From: GCA-002050365 sp038235165
Lineage (GTDB): Bacteria; Acidobacteriota; Blastocatellia; Pyrinomonadales; Pyrinomonadaceae
Length of the DNA stretch: 64,000 nucleotides
NCBI GenBank assembly: GCA_038235165.1
Contig: JBBSUG010000020.1
Location: 1 to 64,000 of the forward strand
Direction: 5' to 3'
Numbering within the stretch: position 1 is the first letter of the stretch; each line of letters opens with the position of its first letter. This document shows, one piece after another, positions 52,739-61,931 of this stretch. Position numbers and translations under genes: made by a program. The notes under the pieces are model-generated. The model saw only the letters and a program-made list of their open reading frames with translations. It was not told the origin of the DNA and did no database searches.

Positions 52739-54136
52739 TTAGCTCAAACGCTTTTGCAAATATCCCTTCAACTCAGCAAATGAAACCCGCTCCTGTTCCC
52801 AAGTATCTCTATCTCTGACGGTTACGGCGTTATCTTCTAAACTTTCGTGGTCAACTGTGACGCAGAACGGCGTGCCGATTTCATCCTGCCGCGCGTAAAG
52901 TTTGCCGATGCCGCCGGTGTCGTCGTAAACGGTTCGCATCGCGGGCAATAATTGTTTTTTCAAATCCTTTGCCATTGCAACGATTTCCGGTTTGTTTTTG
53001 GCTAACGGCAGAACGGCAACTTTGATCGGCGCGAGTTCGGGTTTTAATTTTAGAATAACGCGCGTTTCGCCTTTATCGTTTGTTTTTTCCGTGTAAGCGT
53101 CCATCAAAACGGCAAGCAGAGTTCGATTGACACCGACCGCCGGTTCGATGACATACGGATAAAAACGCTGTTTTGTCGCTTCGTCGAAATACGATAGATC
53201 TTCAGTCGAATCGCTGTTTATTCGTTTGCCTTCCGCGTCTTCCGGTTTTTTCGAGTGCGCTTTTAGGTCGAAATCCTTGCGGTTGGCGATTCCCATCAAT
53301 TCGTCGAACTGTTTTTCCTCGTCGGCGCGTTCGGGGAAAAAGCGGTATAAAATATCAACCGTTCGTTCGGCGTAATGCGCGAGTTCTTCTTTAGTTTGTT
53401 CATACAATTTCAAATTTTCCGATGAAATTCCCAAAGTGTTGAACCATTTTTGAAACTCATCAATAAATTCCTGCATAATTCCGGGTGCTTCTTCCGGTTT
53501 GCAAAAATATTCCATTTCCATCTGCTCGAATTCGCGTGTGCGGAAAATAAAATTTCCCGGCGTGACTTCGTTGCGAAATGCTTTGCCGATCTGCGCGATG
53601 CCGAACGGAAGTTTTCTTCTCGAAGTATCCAGCACATTTTTGAAATTGATAAAAATTCCCTGTGCCGTCTCCGGTCTGAGATATGCCAAGGCTGATTCGT
53701 CTTCGTCAGATGAAATCGCGCCGACGGTCGTTTTGAACATCAGATTAAACTCACGCGCATCGGTCAAATCGCATTCTTTATCTTCGCCCGGATGAACTGA
53801 AGGGTGTTTCGTGCAGACGACATCCTGTAATTTATCAAGCCGAAATCTGCCTTTGCAAATGCGGCAATCGACCAGCGGATCGCTGAAAGTCGTTTCGTGT
53901 CCGCTGTATTTCCAGACATTGCGGTTTTGAATAATCGAAGAATCCAAGCCTTCGATGTCGTCGCGTTCGTGGACGAGCCATCGCCACCAACTGCGTTTGA
54001 TGTTGTTTGCAAGTTCCACGCCGAGCGAGCCGTAATCCCACGAACTTCCCAAGCCGCCGTAAATGTCCGAGGCGGGAAAAACGAATCCGCGCCGTTTTGA
54101 AAGCGATACGATTGTTTCGATATTTGGTGCTGTCAT
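52739..54136 (-). CDS. glyQS: Glycyl-tRNA synthetase, homodimeric type
   Basis: The 465-residue product is a class II synthetase of the alpha2 type, with RRGFVFPASDIYGGLGSSWDYG at the N-terminus, motif 2 RNEVTPGNFIFRTREFEQMEME, motif 3 GVNRTLLAVLMDAY and a C-terminal anticodon-binding domain (about 355-460). A Cys-containing insert (DCRICKGRFRLDKL) is present. There is no T-box-like leader; the gene is preceded by heptamer repeats. It charges tRNA(Gly) for translation. Confidence 0.96.
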   Translation of the reverse strand: MTAPNIETIVSLSKRRGFVFPASDIYGGLGSSWDYGSLGVELANNIKRSWWRWLVHERDDIEGLDSSIIQNRNVWKYSGHETTFSDPLVDCRICKGRFRLDKLQDVVCTKHPSVHPGEDKECDLTDAREFNLMFKTTVGAISSDEDESALAYLRPETAQGIFINFKNVLDTSRRKLPFGIAQIGKAFRNEVTPGNFIFRTREFEQMEMEYFCKPEEAPGIMQEFIDEFQKWFNTLGISSENLKLYEQTKEELAHYAERTVDILYRFFPERADEEKQFDELMGIANRKDFDLKAHSKKPEDAEGKRINSDSTEDLSYFDEATKQRFYPYVIEPAVGVNRTLLAVLMDAYTEKTNDKGETRVILKLKPELAPIKVAVLPLAKNKPEIVAMAKDLKKQLLPAMRTVYDDTGGIGKLYARQDEIGTPFCVTVDHESLEDNAVTVRDRDTWEQERVSFAELKGYLQKRLS

Positions 54137-54149
54137 AATTAGTTTTTTG

Positions 54150-54270
54150 TCCTTTGTTATTTTGGTACAGATTCTTTAGAACATTGATGTTGATGAAAAA
54201 ACAGAAGCGTAAAATTATGTCAAAGCGTTGATTTTACAACGAACAAACAAAAAAGGACAAAGGACAAAAC
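54150..54270. repeat. Heptamer-periodic repeat pair
   Basis: TTTTTTGTCCTTTGT at 54145-54160 is inverted relative to AGGACAAAGGACAAAAC at 54254-54270, and the latter shows seven-base units (AGGACAA). It fills the gap before glyQS. Confidence 0.5.
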
Positions 54271-54297
54271 AAAAAAAAGGACGACCGAAGCCGTCCT
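54271..54297 (-). terminator. Rho-independent terminator of the PEGA gene
   Basis: On the minus strand GGACGGC pairs with GTCGTCC around a TTCG tetraloop and is followed by eight T, 24 bases after the stop of the 54321 gene. Confidence 0.95.
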
Positions 54298-54320
54298 GAT
54301 AAATTCAAATTTGCAGCTTT

Positions 54321-55274
54321 TTACTGCGGCACGGGCGGCTGCGCTCCCGGCGGAATAATCCACAATTCATACATCGTTTGAGCGCGGGTTCCCCAATTCG
54401 TGATAACGATGCGGCGCGGATCAAGACCGCGTGTTTTGACTAAATAATCGAGCGTGCGTTTGCTGAGTTTATCAACATTGCGCGTCTTGATGCTCAGTTT
54501 GTCGGTTCCCTGATACATAATGATATAGCCCTGCGAATCAGGATTATTTTGCAGTTCGATGGCGAAAGCGTCGAGTCGGGCTTTGTCGTCGTCAAAGGCA
54601 AGTGACTGGAATTCGTCAAATTTGCGCGGCGACGGCGGCAGCGGTTTCTTCTCAACAATGGTCGGCACCGAAATTCTCTGGCGGCAAGTCGCGTCATACA
54701 CGCCGTCGTTGACATCGAGATCGGCGGTGATCGTTTGTCCGCCCATTCCGGTCGTATCAACTGTAATCGAAGGCGTTCCGAGCCCGCTGGTCACGTTGAC
54801 ATTATTCGGCGAAATCGCCCAATTGTAAAGCACCGGAATCGCGCCCGTCGTGACGGTATTAAAAGATGCAAACGTAATCAAATCGCCTTCAATGACGCTT
54901 TGCGGTCCGTCAAGCTGAATATTATACGGACACGCCCGACTCGTCGTTTCTTCAACAATTTTCAGACAAATGCAATTTTTGACATCTTTTCTGATCTCGA
55001 TCTGTTTGGAATATCTTTTGCCGTCGGGTCCTTCGACATCGAGTTGATGAAAACCCGGTGTCAGGTAAAATTCCGACGGCGTGTTGACTCCGCTCATCCC
55101 GACGAGCTGCCCGTCAATCTTCACCGGGTATGAAACCGGTGTGGTTCTGATAGTCAAAGTACCCGTGTTTTTCGGTCTCTTCGTGTCTTTTTTATCGGCG
55201 GCGAAAACCGTCGAAAAACTCAGTGTTAAAATCAAACCGATCACAAACAGAATATTGTATTTGATGTTTCGCAT
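54321..55274 (-). CDS. Exported PEGA-domain protein with OmpA-like C-terminus
   Basis: The 317-residue product has a signal peptide (about 1-24), a PEGA domain (about 35-100, LTIRTTPVSYPVKIDGQLVG), a PKD-like region (about 110-200) and a C-terminal OmpA-like region (about 225-310, with YIIMYQGTD and the ARIV-type TRGLDPRRIVITNWG strand). The OmpA-type residues for peptidoglycan binding are not all evident. GAGGAAAG stands about 4 bases before the ATG at 55274 and decides the start over an upstream ATG at 55298. Confidence 0.82.
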   Translation of the reverse strand: MRNIKYNILFVIGLILTLSFSTVFAADKKDTKRPKNTGTLTIRTTPVSYPVKIDGQLVGMSGVNTPSEFYLTPGFHQLDVEGPDGKRYSKQIEIRKDVKNCICLKIVEETTSRACPYNIQLDGPQSVIEGDLITFASFNTVTTGAIPVLYNWAISPNNVNVTSGLGTPSITVDTTGMGGQTITADLDVNDGVYDATCRQRISVPTIVEKKPLPPSPRKFDEFQSLAFDDDKARLDAFAIELQNNPDSQGYIIMYQGTDKLSIKTRNVDKLSKRTLDYLVKTRGLDPRRIVITNWGTRAQTMYELWIIPPGAQPPVPQ

Positions 55275-55395
55275 CTTCTTTCCTCTAATTTTTTGCAAGC
55301 AATTTTTAATTTTGCTTCGATCTAATGCCCGTCGAATGTTTTGACGACGGCATTTTTTCCATAAACGATTGATCTATTTCGCCCGACAAATTTTA

Positions 55396-56022
55396 TTATT
55401 CAATTTCATCGGAATCTTTTTTGCCGAATTTTCTGCGTGCCGCCAAACCGATACTGGCAAGTCCGGTTCCGAACAGCAGCAGCGTCATCGGTTCCGGCAC
55501 GGTTTCCGGCGGAGTCGGCGACATCGTTGGAGTCGGGGTCGGAGTCATATCATTCGGGGTCGGGGTCATCGTCGGACTCATCGAACCGGGCGGTGTTTGA
55601 GTCGGAGTCGGCGTGTTTTTGTCTTTACCACGCGGTATTAAAAAAAGCAGCGGAACCGCCGCCAGACCCAATAATGCGTAGTAGGGAAACTTTTTGCCGA
55701 CAATTTGAGGCTGTTCGCAGTCGCAAACGTCGTCTTCGACAATTTCCGATCTCGTTTCGATAATGACGCGATCATCTTGCGGCGGCGCGGCTGTTTTATT
55801 TTTACCGGAACTCTCGTCGCCGTCTTTATCGTCTCCGGAGACATCGCCGCCGACCAACCGTAATTGCGAAAAATTGCCGGTGTTGGCTTTCCCCGGTTTC
55901 GCGTTAATAACTTGCACGACTTGATTAAATTTGACCGGCGCGGCATTTGCCATTGTCACCGCCATCAACACTGAAAACGTCGTCATAACCGAAAGAACAA
56001 ATCTTATTCTAAAATTTTTCAT
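55396..56022 (-). CDS. PEP-CTERM-anchored surface protein
   Basis: The 208-residue product has a signal peptide (about 1-28), an acidic middle, one internal hydrophobic segment (about 111-128), a Thr/Pro-rich stretch (TPTPTPTMSPTPPE) and the C-terminal sorting signal PEPMTLLLFGTGLASIGLAA followed by basic residues. PEP-CTERM proteins are processed by the exosortase system and tied to exopolysaccharide export. The exosortase gene is not in the window. The repeated TP codons make a short minisatellite (about 55500-55610). Confidence 0.85.
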   Translation of the reverse strand: MKNFRIRFVLSVMTTFSVLMAVTMANAAPVKFNQVVQVINAKPGKANTGNFSQLRLVGGDVSGDDKDGDESSGKNKTAAPPQDDRVIIETRSEIVEDDVCDCEQPQIVGKKFPYYALLGLAAVPLLFLIPRGKDKNTPTPTQTPPGSMSPTMTPTPNDMTPTPTPTMSPTPPETVPEPMTLLLFGTGLASIGLAARRKFGKKDSDEIE

Positions 56023-56260
56023 TTCCTTAATTTTTCCTGGATGAACTTTGATCTGTGTCAGATACAACACAATTACAAGTCTCAGATTGACCTGTTTATC
56101 TTGCCCTATCGAGATTTACCGGCAACTATACCAAAAAGTCGTCAGAATTGCACACTGTTTTTGATATTATTATCACTTTTCCGAAGATAATACCAGCCGT
56201 CCACCAAAAAGAAACACTGAATAAAGATAGTCTTCCAAATTTTTGGTGATTTTTTAAATA

Positions 56261-56287
56261 AAAAAAAGGCGGAACAGTTTCCGCCTG
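56261..56287 (-). terminator. Rho-independent terminator for pnp
   Basis: On the minus strand AGGCGGAA pairs with TTCCGCCT around a short loop and is followed by seven T. It lies about 190 bases after the pnp stop, beyond a MITE-like element. The rest of the 56023-56476 gap holds no supported ORF. Confidence 0.9.
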
Positions 56288-56342
56288 AAAATTATCACTA
56301 AACTACAGAGATAATAATAATTTAAGATTTTGGATTTAAAAC

Positions 56343-56470
56343 GGAGCGTGGACGGCTCGTCCGCCAACGAGCGACAGCGAAGTTACATTCGTCATCAGTG
56401 AATTTCACATAGAAAAACGAAGACAACGCCTCGCTGCGCTGGCGTTTGGCGGACGAGCCGTCCGCGCTCC
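56343..56470. mobile_element. MITE-like hairpin element after pnp
   Basis: This 128-base copy has the ends GGAGCGTGGACGGCTCGTCC and GGACGAGCCGTCCGCGCTCC. It stops 7 bases before the pnp stop codon and lies before the terminator, so it would be present in the 3' end of the pnp mRNA and could form a long hairpin there. Confidence 0.85.
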
Positions 56471-56476
56471 TTTTTT

Positions 56477-58597
56477 TTACTGCTCAGTCGTTTTCGCCTT
56501 TTCTTCGTCTAAAACGGATTTACGCGAAAGTTTAATTTTATTACCTTCCTTACCGATGCACTTGACGAGAACCTGCTGTCCTTCTTTGAGTTCGTCGCGC
56601 ACATCGCGGATTCTTCGGTCCGAAATTTCAGAGATGTGCAGAAGTCCGTCAACGCCGGGGAAAATTTCGACGAATGCGCCGAAGTCAACAATGCGGTTGA
56701 CCGTTCCCATATAGGTTTCGCCGATTTCGGCTTCGGCGGTTAAAGCGCGAATGCGTTCGACCGCTGCCTGTGCCGCTTCGCCGTCGGCGGTGGCGATCAA
56801 CACCGTGCCGTCGTCAGCGATGTCAATTTTCGCTCCTGTCTCTTCAGTAATTGCCCGAATAATTTTGCCGCCCGGTCCGATCACGTCGCGGATTTTGTCC
56901 GGGTGAATCTGGATGGTAATGATGCGCGGCGCAAACTCCGACAGTTCCTCGCGCGGTTCGGCGAGTGCCTGTTTCATAATCTCCAGAATGTGCAGCCGAC
57001 CTTTGCGGGCTTGTTCGAGTGCTTCCTGCAAAATCATCGCGTTAATTCCGGCGACTTTGATGTCCATTTGCAGCGCGGTAATGCCTTCGCTGGTGCCGGT
57101 CACTTTGAAATCCATATCACCATAATGATCTTCGGCACCGGCGATGTCTGACAAAATCGCGTACCGATTTCCTTCCATCACTAAGCCCATCGCCACGCCC
57201 GCGACCGAGCGTTTGAGCGGAACTCCCGCATCAAGCATCGAAAGACAGCCGCCGCAGACCGATGCCATCGAAGACGATCCGTTTGATTCGGTGATGTCGG
57301 AGACGATGCGAATCGTATATGGAAATTCATTTTCGTCGGGCAGAACCGATTCCAGTGCGCGGCGGGCTAAATTTCCGTGACCGATTTCGCGGCGGCTCGT
57401 ACCGCCGAATCGTCCGGTTTCACCAACCGAATACTGCGGAAAATTGTAGTGGAGCATAAAGCGGCGTTTGAGTTCGCCTTTTTCGAGATCGTCCATATAT
57501 TGTTCGTCCATCTTCGTTCCCAAAGTTGACGTAACAATCGCCTGCGTTTCGCCGCGTGTGAAAAGTGCCGAACCGTGGGTGCGCGGCAGCCAGCCGACTT
57601 CGCACGAAATCGGACGGATTTCCGAAAATTTGCGCCCATCGGGACGACGGCGGTTGCCGAGCATATCTTCACGAAAGATTTTTTCCTTCAAACGACCAAA
57701 AACTTTTCCCGCCATCGCGCGTTTTTCCGGTTCTTCTGCCGGATAACTTTCGACGACTTCTTTTTTCAGTTCGTCCACTGCGGCATAGCTCGACAATTTG
57801 TCTTTGCCTGTCGTGTCGAGCGCGGCGCGAAGGTTCTCGGAGTATTTTTTCTCAATTTCACCGGCAAATTTTTCGTCGAACTGTGCCGGTTCGAAAATGC
57901 GTTTTTTAATTTCCAACGCTTTAAACAATTCTTTCTGCCACAAACACAAGCGTTTAATTTCCTTGTGCGCGAGCATCATCGCCTCCAGCATAATCTGTTC
58001 CGAAACTTCGTGGGCTTCGGCTTCGACCATCACAATTGCTTCTTCGGTTCCGGCGACAATCAAGTTCAACGACGATTCACGCCTTTCGTCATAGGTCGGA
58101 TTGATAATGTATTTTTCGTCAACCAAGCCGACACGAACTCCCGCAATCGGTGTTTCAAACGGAATATCCGATAAATACAGCGCACACGATGCGCCGGTAA
58201 TGGCGATCACGTCCGGGTCGTTATCCGCATCGGCGGAGAGAACCGAACCAATAACCTGCGTTTCAAATCGGTAGCCGTCAGGAAACAACGGGCGAATCGG
58301 GCGGTCAATTAACCGACAGGTCAAGACTTCTTTTTCGTTCGGGCGACCTTCGCGCCGAAAATAATTGCCCGGAATACGTCCGGCAGCGTAACTCGATTCA
58401 CGATATTCAACAGTAAGCGGAAAAAAATCCAGTCCTTCTTTCGCTGTGTTGGCACCGACGGCGGCGACCAAAATCATCGTGTCGCCGTAGCGGATGATCA
58501 CTGATCCATTGGCTTGTTTGGCGATTTTTCCGGTTTCGACGGACAACTCTTTATCGCCTAATTTGATTGATTCTTTTAAGTATTTTCTTTTTGACAT
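56477..58597 (-). CDS. pnp: Polyribonucleotide nucleotidyltransferase
   Basis: The 706-residue product has two RNase PH domains (about 10-225 and 320-545) with the core FTRGETQAIVTSTLG and the active-site MASVCGGCLSMLDAG with AGVAMGL, an alpha-helical linker (about 230-310), a KH domain (about 555-615, IGPGGKIIRAITEETGAKIDI) and an S1 domain (about 620-695). It degrades RNA by phosphorolysis. It follows rpsO on the same strand as in many bacteria. A heptamer-type hairpin lies in its leader, where PNPase of other bacteria controls its own mRNA. Confidence 0.97.
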   Translation of the reverse strand: MSKRKYLKESIKLGDKELSVETGKIAKQANGSVIIRYGDTMILVAAVGANTAKEGLDFFPLTVEYRESSYAAGRIPGNYFRREGRPNEKEVLTCRLIDRPIRPLFPDGYRFETQVIGSVLSADADNDPDVIAITGASCALYLSDIPFETPIAGVRVGLVDEKYIINPTYDERRESSLNLIVAGTEEAIVMVEAEAHEVSEQIMLEAMMLAHKEIKRLCLWQKELFKALEIKKRIFEPAQFDEKFAGEIEKKYSENLRAALDTTGKDKLSSYAAVDELKKEVVESYPAEEPEKRAMAGKVFGRLKEKIFREDMLGNRRRPDGRKFSEIRPISCEVGWLPRTHGSALFTRGETQAIVTSTLGTKMDEQYMDDLEKGELKRRFMLHYNFPQYSVGETGRFGGTSRREIGHGNLARRALESVLPDENEFPYTIRIVSDITESNGSSSMASVCGGCLSMLDAGVPLKRSVAGVAMGLVMEGNRYAILSDIAGAEDHYGDMDFKVTGTSEGITALQMDIKVAGINAMILQEALEQARKGRLHILEIMKQALAEPREELSEFAPRIITIQIHPDKIRDVIGPGGKIIRAITEETGAKIDIADDGTVLIATADGEAAQAAVERIRALTAEAEIGETYMGTVNRIVDFGAFVEIFPGVDGLLHISEISDRRIRDVRDELKEGQQVLVKCIGKEGNKIKLSRKSVLDEEKAKTTEQ

Positions 58598-58613
58598 TCG
58601 CTATTCCTCATCA

Positions 58614-58700
58614 TCCGTCAATCGTTTTAATGGTGAATCGTAAGTAGTTAAAAATTGAGTAATGAATTTTTATTTGCGATTCACGATTGACGATTGACGG
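58614..58700 (-). promoter_or_regulatory. Hairpin-forming repeat in the pnp leader
   Basis: On the minus strand CGTCAATCGTCAATCGTGAA (seven-base units) faces CGATTCACC...CGATTGACGG, with about 40 bases between. It ends close to the pnp ribosome binding site (GATGAGGA). The position recalls the leader hairpin by which PNPase controls itself in enterobacteria, but the seven-base pattern also matches the window's repeat family. Confidence 0.5.
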
Positions 58701-58703
58701 TCT

Positions 58704-58750
58704 TTAAAAAAAAGGCGACAGTTGCTATGCCGTGAAGCCCTGCCGCCTTT
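58704..58750 (-). terminator. Rho-independent terminator after rpsO
   Basis: On the minus strand AAAGGCGGCAG pairs with CTGTCGCCTTT across a loop of about 18 bases, followed by a T-run. It lies between rpsO and pnp and could end or reduce transcription between them. Confidence 0.8.
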
Positions 58751-58866
58751 GGATATTCAGTTGATTTGATGATTCTCATTCGTTTGGGGGTTTTAACGCT
58801 GTCACGTTCAGCATCCCCGGCAAATTCTTCGAAAGAATCATTTTATGTTGTGTGACCCGAAGCGGT

Positions 58867-58937
58867 CTTCTTATGGGTTTCAAGTTTAAGGATCAATATC
58901 TGAACAGTCAACTCTTTAACTTTGAACCTGTAACTCT
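58867..58937. repeat. Heptamer-periodic repeat after rpsO
   Basis: Units GGTTTCA, AGTTTAA, GGATCAA and, in the opposite sense, AACTTTG and AACCTGT run up to the rpsO stop codon. Confidence 0.6.
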
Positions 58938-59206
58938 TACCTTCTCAGTCCTAATTTCTCGATGATCGTGTGATATTCGTTAATATCCTGACGTTTGAGA
59001 TAATCGAGGAGTTTTCTTCGCTGCGAAACTAATTTCAATAAGCCTCGCCGTGAATGATTATCCTTTTTATGCACTTTGAAATGCTCGGTCAATTCGGTAA
59101 TTCTCTGAGTCAAAAGCGCAATCTGCACCTGTGACGAACCCGTGTCGTTATTGTGTGTTTTGTAATCGCTGACGATATTTTCTTTTAATTCTTTTGGTGT
59201 TGCCAT
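58937..59206 (-). CDS. rpsO: 30S ribosomal protein S15
   Basis: The 89-residue product is full length for S15, with SSQVQIALLTQRITELTEH and the conserved HSRRGLLKLVSQRRKLLDYL motif, ending in LGLRR. S15 binds 16S rRNA early in small-subunit assembly. It is upstream of pnp in the common rpsO-pnp order. Confidence 0.98.
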   Translation of the reverse strand: MATPKELKENIVSDYKTHNNDTGSSQVQIALLTQRITELTEHFKVHKKDNHSRRGLLKLVSQRRKLLDYLKRQDINEYHTIIEKLGLRR

Positions 59207-59335
59207 AACTTACTTAAATCAGTCTCTCCTTGTACGCAGTCGTAACCGCGTTTAATTTTTCACGAATAATCTAAAAACGATGTAAATTGTTTATGTACTA
59301 TTCATTACATATTATCTATTATTTGTTCTGAACTA

Positions 59336-60685
59336 TCAACTTTTGCTTAAAAATTCTTCCATAAATTTCGTCGAGAAATTTCCTTTTTGAAAGTTTTCAT
59401 CGTTCATAATTTTGATGTGCAGTGGAATCGTCGTTTTTATCCCTTCGACGACCATCATTTCCAATGCGCGTTTCATCCGGGCGATGGCGAGATCGCGGGT
59501 GCGGGCGTGGACGATCAATTTAGCAATCATCGAATCGTAATAAGGCGGGACGACATAGCCGGGATAAACCGCCGTGTCAACGCGCACGCCCGGACCGCCG
59601 GGAATGTTGAAAGCAGTTATTTTTCCGGGCGACGGGGTAAATTTTACCGGGTCTTCTGCGTTGATGCGGCATTCGATTGAATGCCCGACGATCATTAAAT
59701 CATCTTGTTTGTAGCCGAGTTCTTCGCCTTCGGCGATGCGGATTTGATTTCGCACGATGTCGGCGAGTGTCACCATTTCCGTTACCGGATGTTCGACCTG
59801 AATGCGCGTATTCATTTCCATAAAATAAAATGAACCGTCTTCGTCGAGTAGAAACTCAAATGTTCCCGCGCTCGAATAACCGATTTCCTGACACGCTTTG
59901 ACAGCGATGGAACCCATTTTTTCGCGTTGTTCCGGTGTGATGACGGGCGACGGAGCTTCTTCGAGCAGTTTTTGATGTCGCCGCTGAATAGTGCATTCTC
60001 GTTCGCCGAGATGAATGACGTTGCCGTATTCGTCAGCTAACACCTGGATTTCGATGTGACGCGGGCGTTCAATATATTTTTCGATATAAACGCTCCCGTT
60101 TTTGAAAGCAGCGAGGGCTTCGGTCTGCGCGGTTTCGAGATTGACGGCAAGCTCTTCTTCACGGCGCACGATTCGCATTCCGCGTCCGCCGCCGCCTGCC
60201 GCCGCTTTGATAATGACCGGGAAACCAATTTCTTTAGCTAATTTGATTGCCTCTTCCGCACTTTCAATCGGTTCGGGGCTGCCGGGAAGAATCGGCACAC
60301 CGGCGGCTTTCATCGTCCGCCGCGCTTCGACCTTATCCCCCATCAGCCCGATCACATCCGCTCTCGGTCCGATAAATTTGATGTTGCAGTCTTCGCAAAC
60401 TTTTGCAAAGGTCTGTGATTCCGCCAGAAAACCGTAACCCGGATGTATCGCGTCAACATTGGTAATTTCCGCCGCACTGATAATTGCCGGAATATTTAAG
60501 TAGCTCTGAGCGGACGGCGCAGGACCGATGCAAATCGCTTCGTCAGCATAGCGAACATGCAGTGCGTCTTTATCAGCAACGGAATGGACGGCGACGGTGC
60601 GAATGCCCATCTCTTTGCACGTCCAAATGATGCGGCAGGCGATTTCGCCGCGATTGGCAATTAAAATTTTGCGAAATTCCCGCAT
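59336..60685 (-). CDS. accC: Acetyl-CoA carboxylase biotin carboxylase subunit
   Basis: The 449-residue product has the ATP-grasp biotin carboxylase fold: KILIANRGEIACRII at the N-terminus, the glycine-rich KAAAGGGGRGMRIV loop, the EKYIERPRHIEIQVL segment, and the FYFMEMNTRIQVEHPVTEMV active site. It carboxylates biotin on AccB using ATP and bicarbonate. It follows accB on the same strand with a 99-base gap containing an inverted repeat. Confidence 0.97.
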   Translation of the reverse strand: MREFRKILIANRGEIACRIIWTCKEMGIRTVAVHSVADKDALHVRYADEAICIGPAPSAQSYLNIPAIISAAEITNVDAIHPGYGFLAESQTFAKVCEDCNIKFIGPRADVIGLMGDKVEARRTMKAAGVPILPGSPEPIESAEEAIKLAKEIGFPVIIKAAAGGGGRGMRIVRREEELAVNLETAQTEALAAFKNGSVYIEKYIERPRHIEIQVLADEYGNVIHLGERECTIQRRHQKLLEEAPSPVITPEQREKMGSIAVKACQEIGYSSAGTFEFLLDEDGSFYFMEMNTRIQVEHPVTEMVTLADIVRNQIRIAEGEELGYKQDDLMIVGHSIECRINAEDPVKFTPSPGKITAFNIPGGPGVRVDTAVYPGYVVPPYYDSMIAKLIVHARTRDLAIARMKRALEMMVVEGIKTTIPLHIKIMNDENFQKGNFSTKFMEEFLSKS

Positions 60686-60695
60686 TTATTTTTAC

Positions 60696-60776
60696 AATTT
60701 TTTAGCCACGAACAACCACGAAAAATCACGAACAAATTCAAATAAAATTTTCGTGTTTTGGGTATTTGTTCGCAGC
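60696..60776. repeat. Inverted repeat between accB and accC
   Basis: CCACGAACAACCACGAAAA faces TTTTCGTGTT and TTTGTTCG further on. Similar TTCGTGGT-type units are common gap repeats in many bacteria. No ORF is supported here. Confidence 0.5.
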
Positions 60777-60784
60777 TATTAATA

Positions 60785-61351
60785 TTATTTCCTAATTCCG
60801 AAAAGCGGTTGACCAAATTCAACCGGCTGTCCGTTTTCAACGTAGATTTCGATGACTTCACCGGCAACCTCCGCTTGTATTTCGTTCATTAACTTCATCG
60901 CCTCGACAATGCAGACGGTCGTTTCAGAAGTAACGGTTGCGCCTTCTTTCACATACGGGTCTTTGTCGGGCGAGGGCGAACGATAAAAAGTTCCGACTAT
61001 CGGCGAAGTAATTTTGTATAAATCGCTTTCCGGCGGTATTTCGGATGAAGCTGATGAGCCGCTTTTAACTTCCGAACTATTTTGAGCGACCGGCGCAGCC
61101 ACGGGCGAATAAGGTTGTGCTTGAATTATTTGCGGTGCGGGATTTTTGCTCAGACGAACGCGAATATTGGCATTTTCAAATTCAAAATCGGTAAATCCGT
61201 GTTCATCAACCAAACTTGCCAGCTCGTAAAGTTCGTCCATATTCAAGGAAGGTTCAGACACTTGACTCACCTTTTTCGGCACATTTTTTTTGCCTTTTCC
61301 GCGTGATTGATCTCCGTTTTCTTCCTTCGCTTTTGCTGAACTCTCAGTCAT
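60785..61351 (-). CDS. accB: Biotin carboxyl carrier protein
   Basis: The 188-residue product has a Lys/Glu-rich N-terminus, a conserved N-terminal AccB helix (LNMDELYELASLVDEHG), a Pro/Ala linker and the biotinyl domain (about 110-188) with the modified lysine in VEAMKLMNEI and the thumb region. It is longer than common 150-165-residue forms because of the N-terminal extension. It starts 21 bases after rplQ, so it probably shares that transcript. Confidence 0.96.
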   Translation of the reverse strand: MTESSAKAKEENGDQSRGKGKKNVPKKVSQVSEPSLNMDELYELASLVDEHGFTDFEFENANIRVRLSKNPAPQIIQAQPYSPVAAPVAQNSSEVKSGSSASSEIPPESDLYKITSPIVGTFYRSPSPDKDPYVKEGATVTSETTVCIVEAMKLMNEIQAEVAGEVIEIYVENGQPVEFGQPLFGIRK

Positions 61352-61372
61352 TTTAAATCTGCTCCCTATCGC

Positions 61373-61876
61373 TTAACCCTTTGATAAAACTTCACGTACA
61401 CTATCAACCAATTCGATAACCGCCATCTCCGCATTGTCTCCGCTGCGACGACCGAGACGCATAATTCGTGTGTAGCCGCCGTTGCGGTCTTTATACCGTG
61501 CGCCGAGTTCACCAAACAAACGCTGCACGGCTTTGACACCGGCGGTTCTTTCAATTTTTTCCTTTGGTTCGCCTTTTTTGCCGCGAAAACGACTCTGTTC
61601 ATTTTTGAACGTATGATTTCCAGCGTGAAAAAAACCGGCAGCCTGTCGGCGCAGGTGAACTTCACCGACCTTCGCATCGTCACCCGTCAACTTTTGCGCC
61701 TTACGCGCTAGCGTGATTGCTTTTTCAACAAACGGACGCAGTTCTTTTGCCTTCGGGACGGTCGTTATAATATATTCTTTCTCGGCGTTGATTAATGATG
61801 TCGCCATATTCCGGAGCATCGAAATTCGATGTTCGGTTGTTCTTCCCAATTTACGGTGTGCTTTTAAATGTCTCAT
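61373..61876 (-). CDS. rplQ: 50S ribosomal protein L17
   Basis: The 167-residue product starts with the conserved MRHLKAHRKLGRTTEHR and includes the LRRQAAGFF and GGYTRIMRLGRRSGDNA motifs. It is longer than the 127-residue E. coli protein because of an insert rich in Lys and Glu near residue 97-112 and a longer tail. It is next to rpoA in the usual order. Confidence 0.97.
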   Translation of the reverse strand: MRHLKAHRKLGRTTEHRISMLRNMATSLINAEKEYIITTVPKAKELRPFVEKAITLARKAQKLTGDDAKVGEVHLRRQAAGFFHAGNHTFKNEQSRFRGKKGEPKEKIERTAGVKAVQRLFGELGARYKDRNGGYTRIMRLGRRSGDNAEMAVIELVDSVREVLSKG

Positions 61877-61879
61877 ATT

Positions 61880-61930
61880 TTCCTAAGTCTAAAGTCCAAA
61901 ATTTCTAAACTTTGGATTTTGAACAAATGT
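61880..61930. repeat. Heptamer-periodic repeat between rpoA and rplQ
   Basis: AAGTCTA, AAGTCCA and, in the opposite sense, TGGATTT and TGAACAA units fill the gap of about 55 bases, a place that is usually tight in ribosomal operons. Confidence 0.55.
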
Positions 61931-61931
61931 T

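Noticed and set aside
55500..55610. Tandem GGAGTCGGGGTC-like repeats
   Set aside because: Explained by Thr-Pro repeats in the PEP-CTERM protein; not a CRISPR or independent element.
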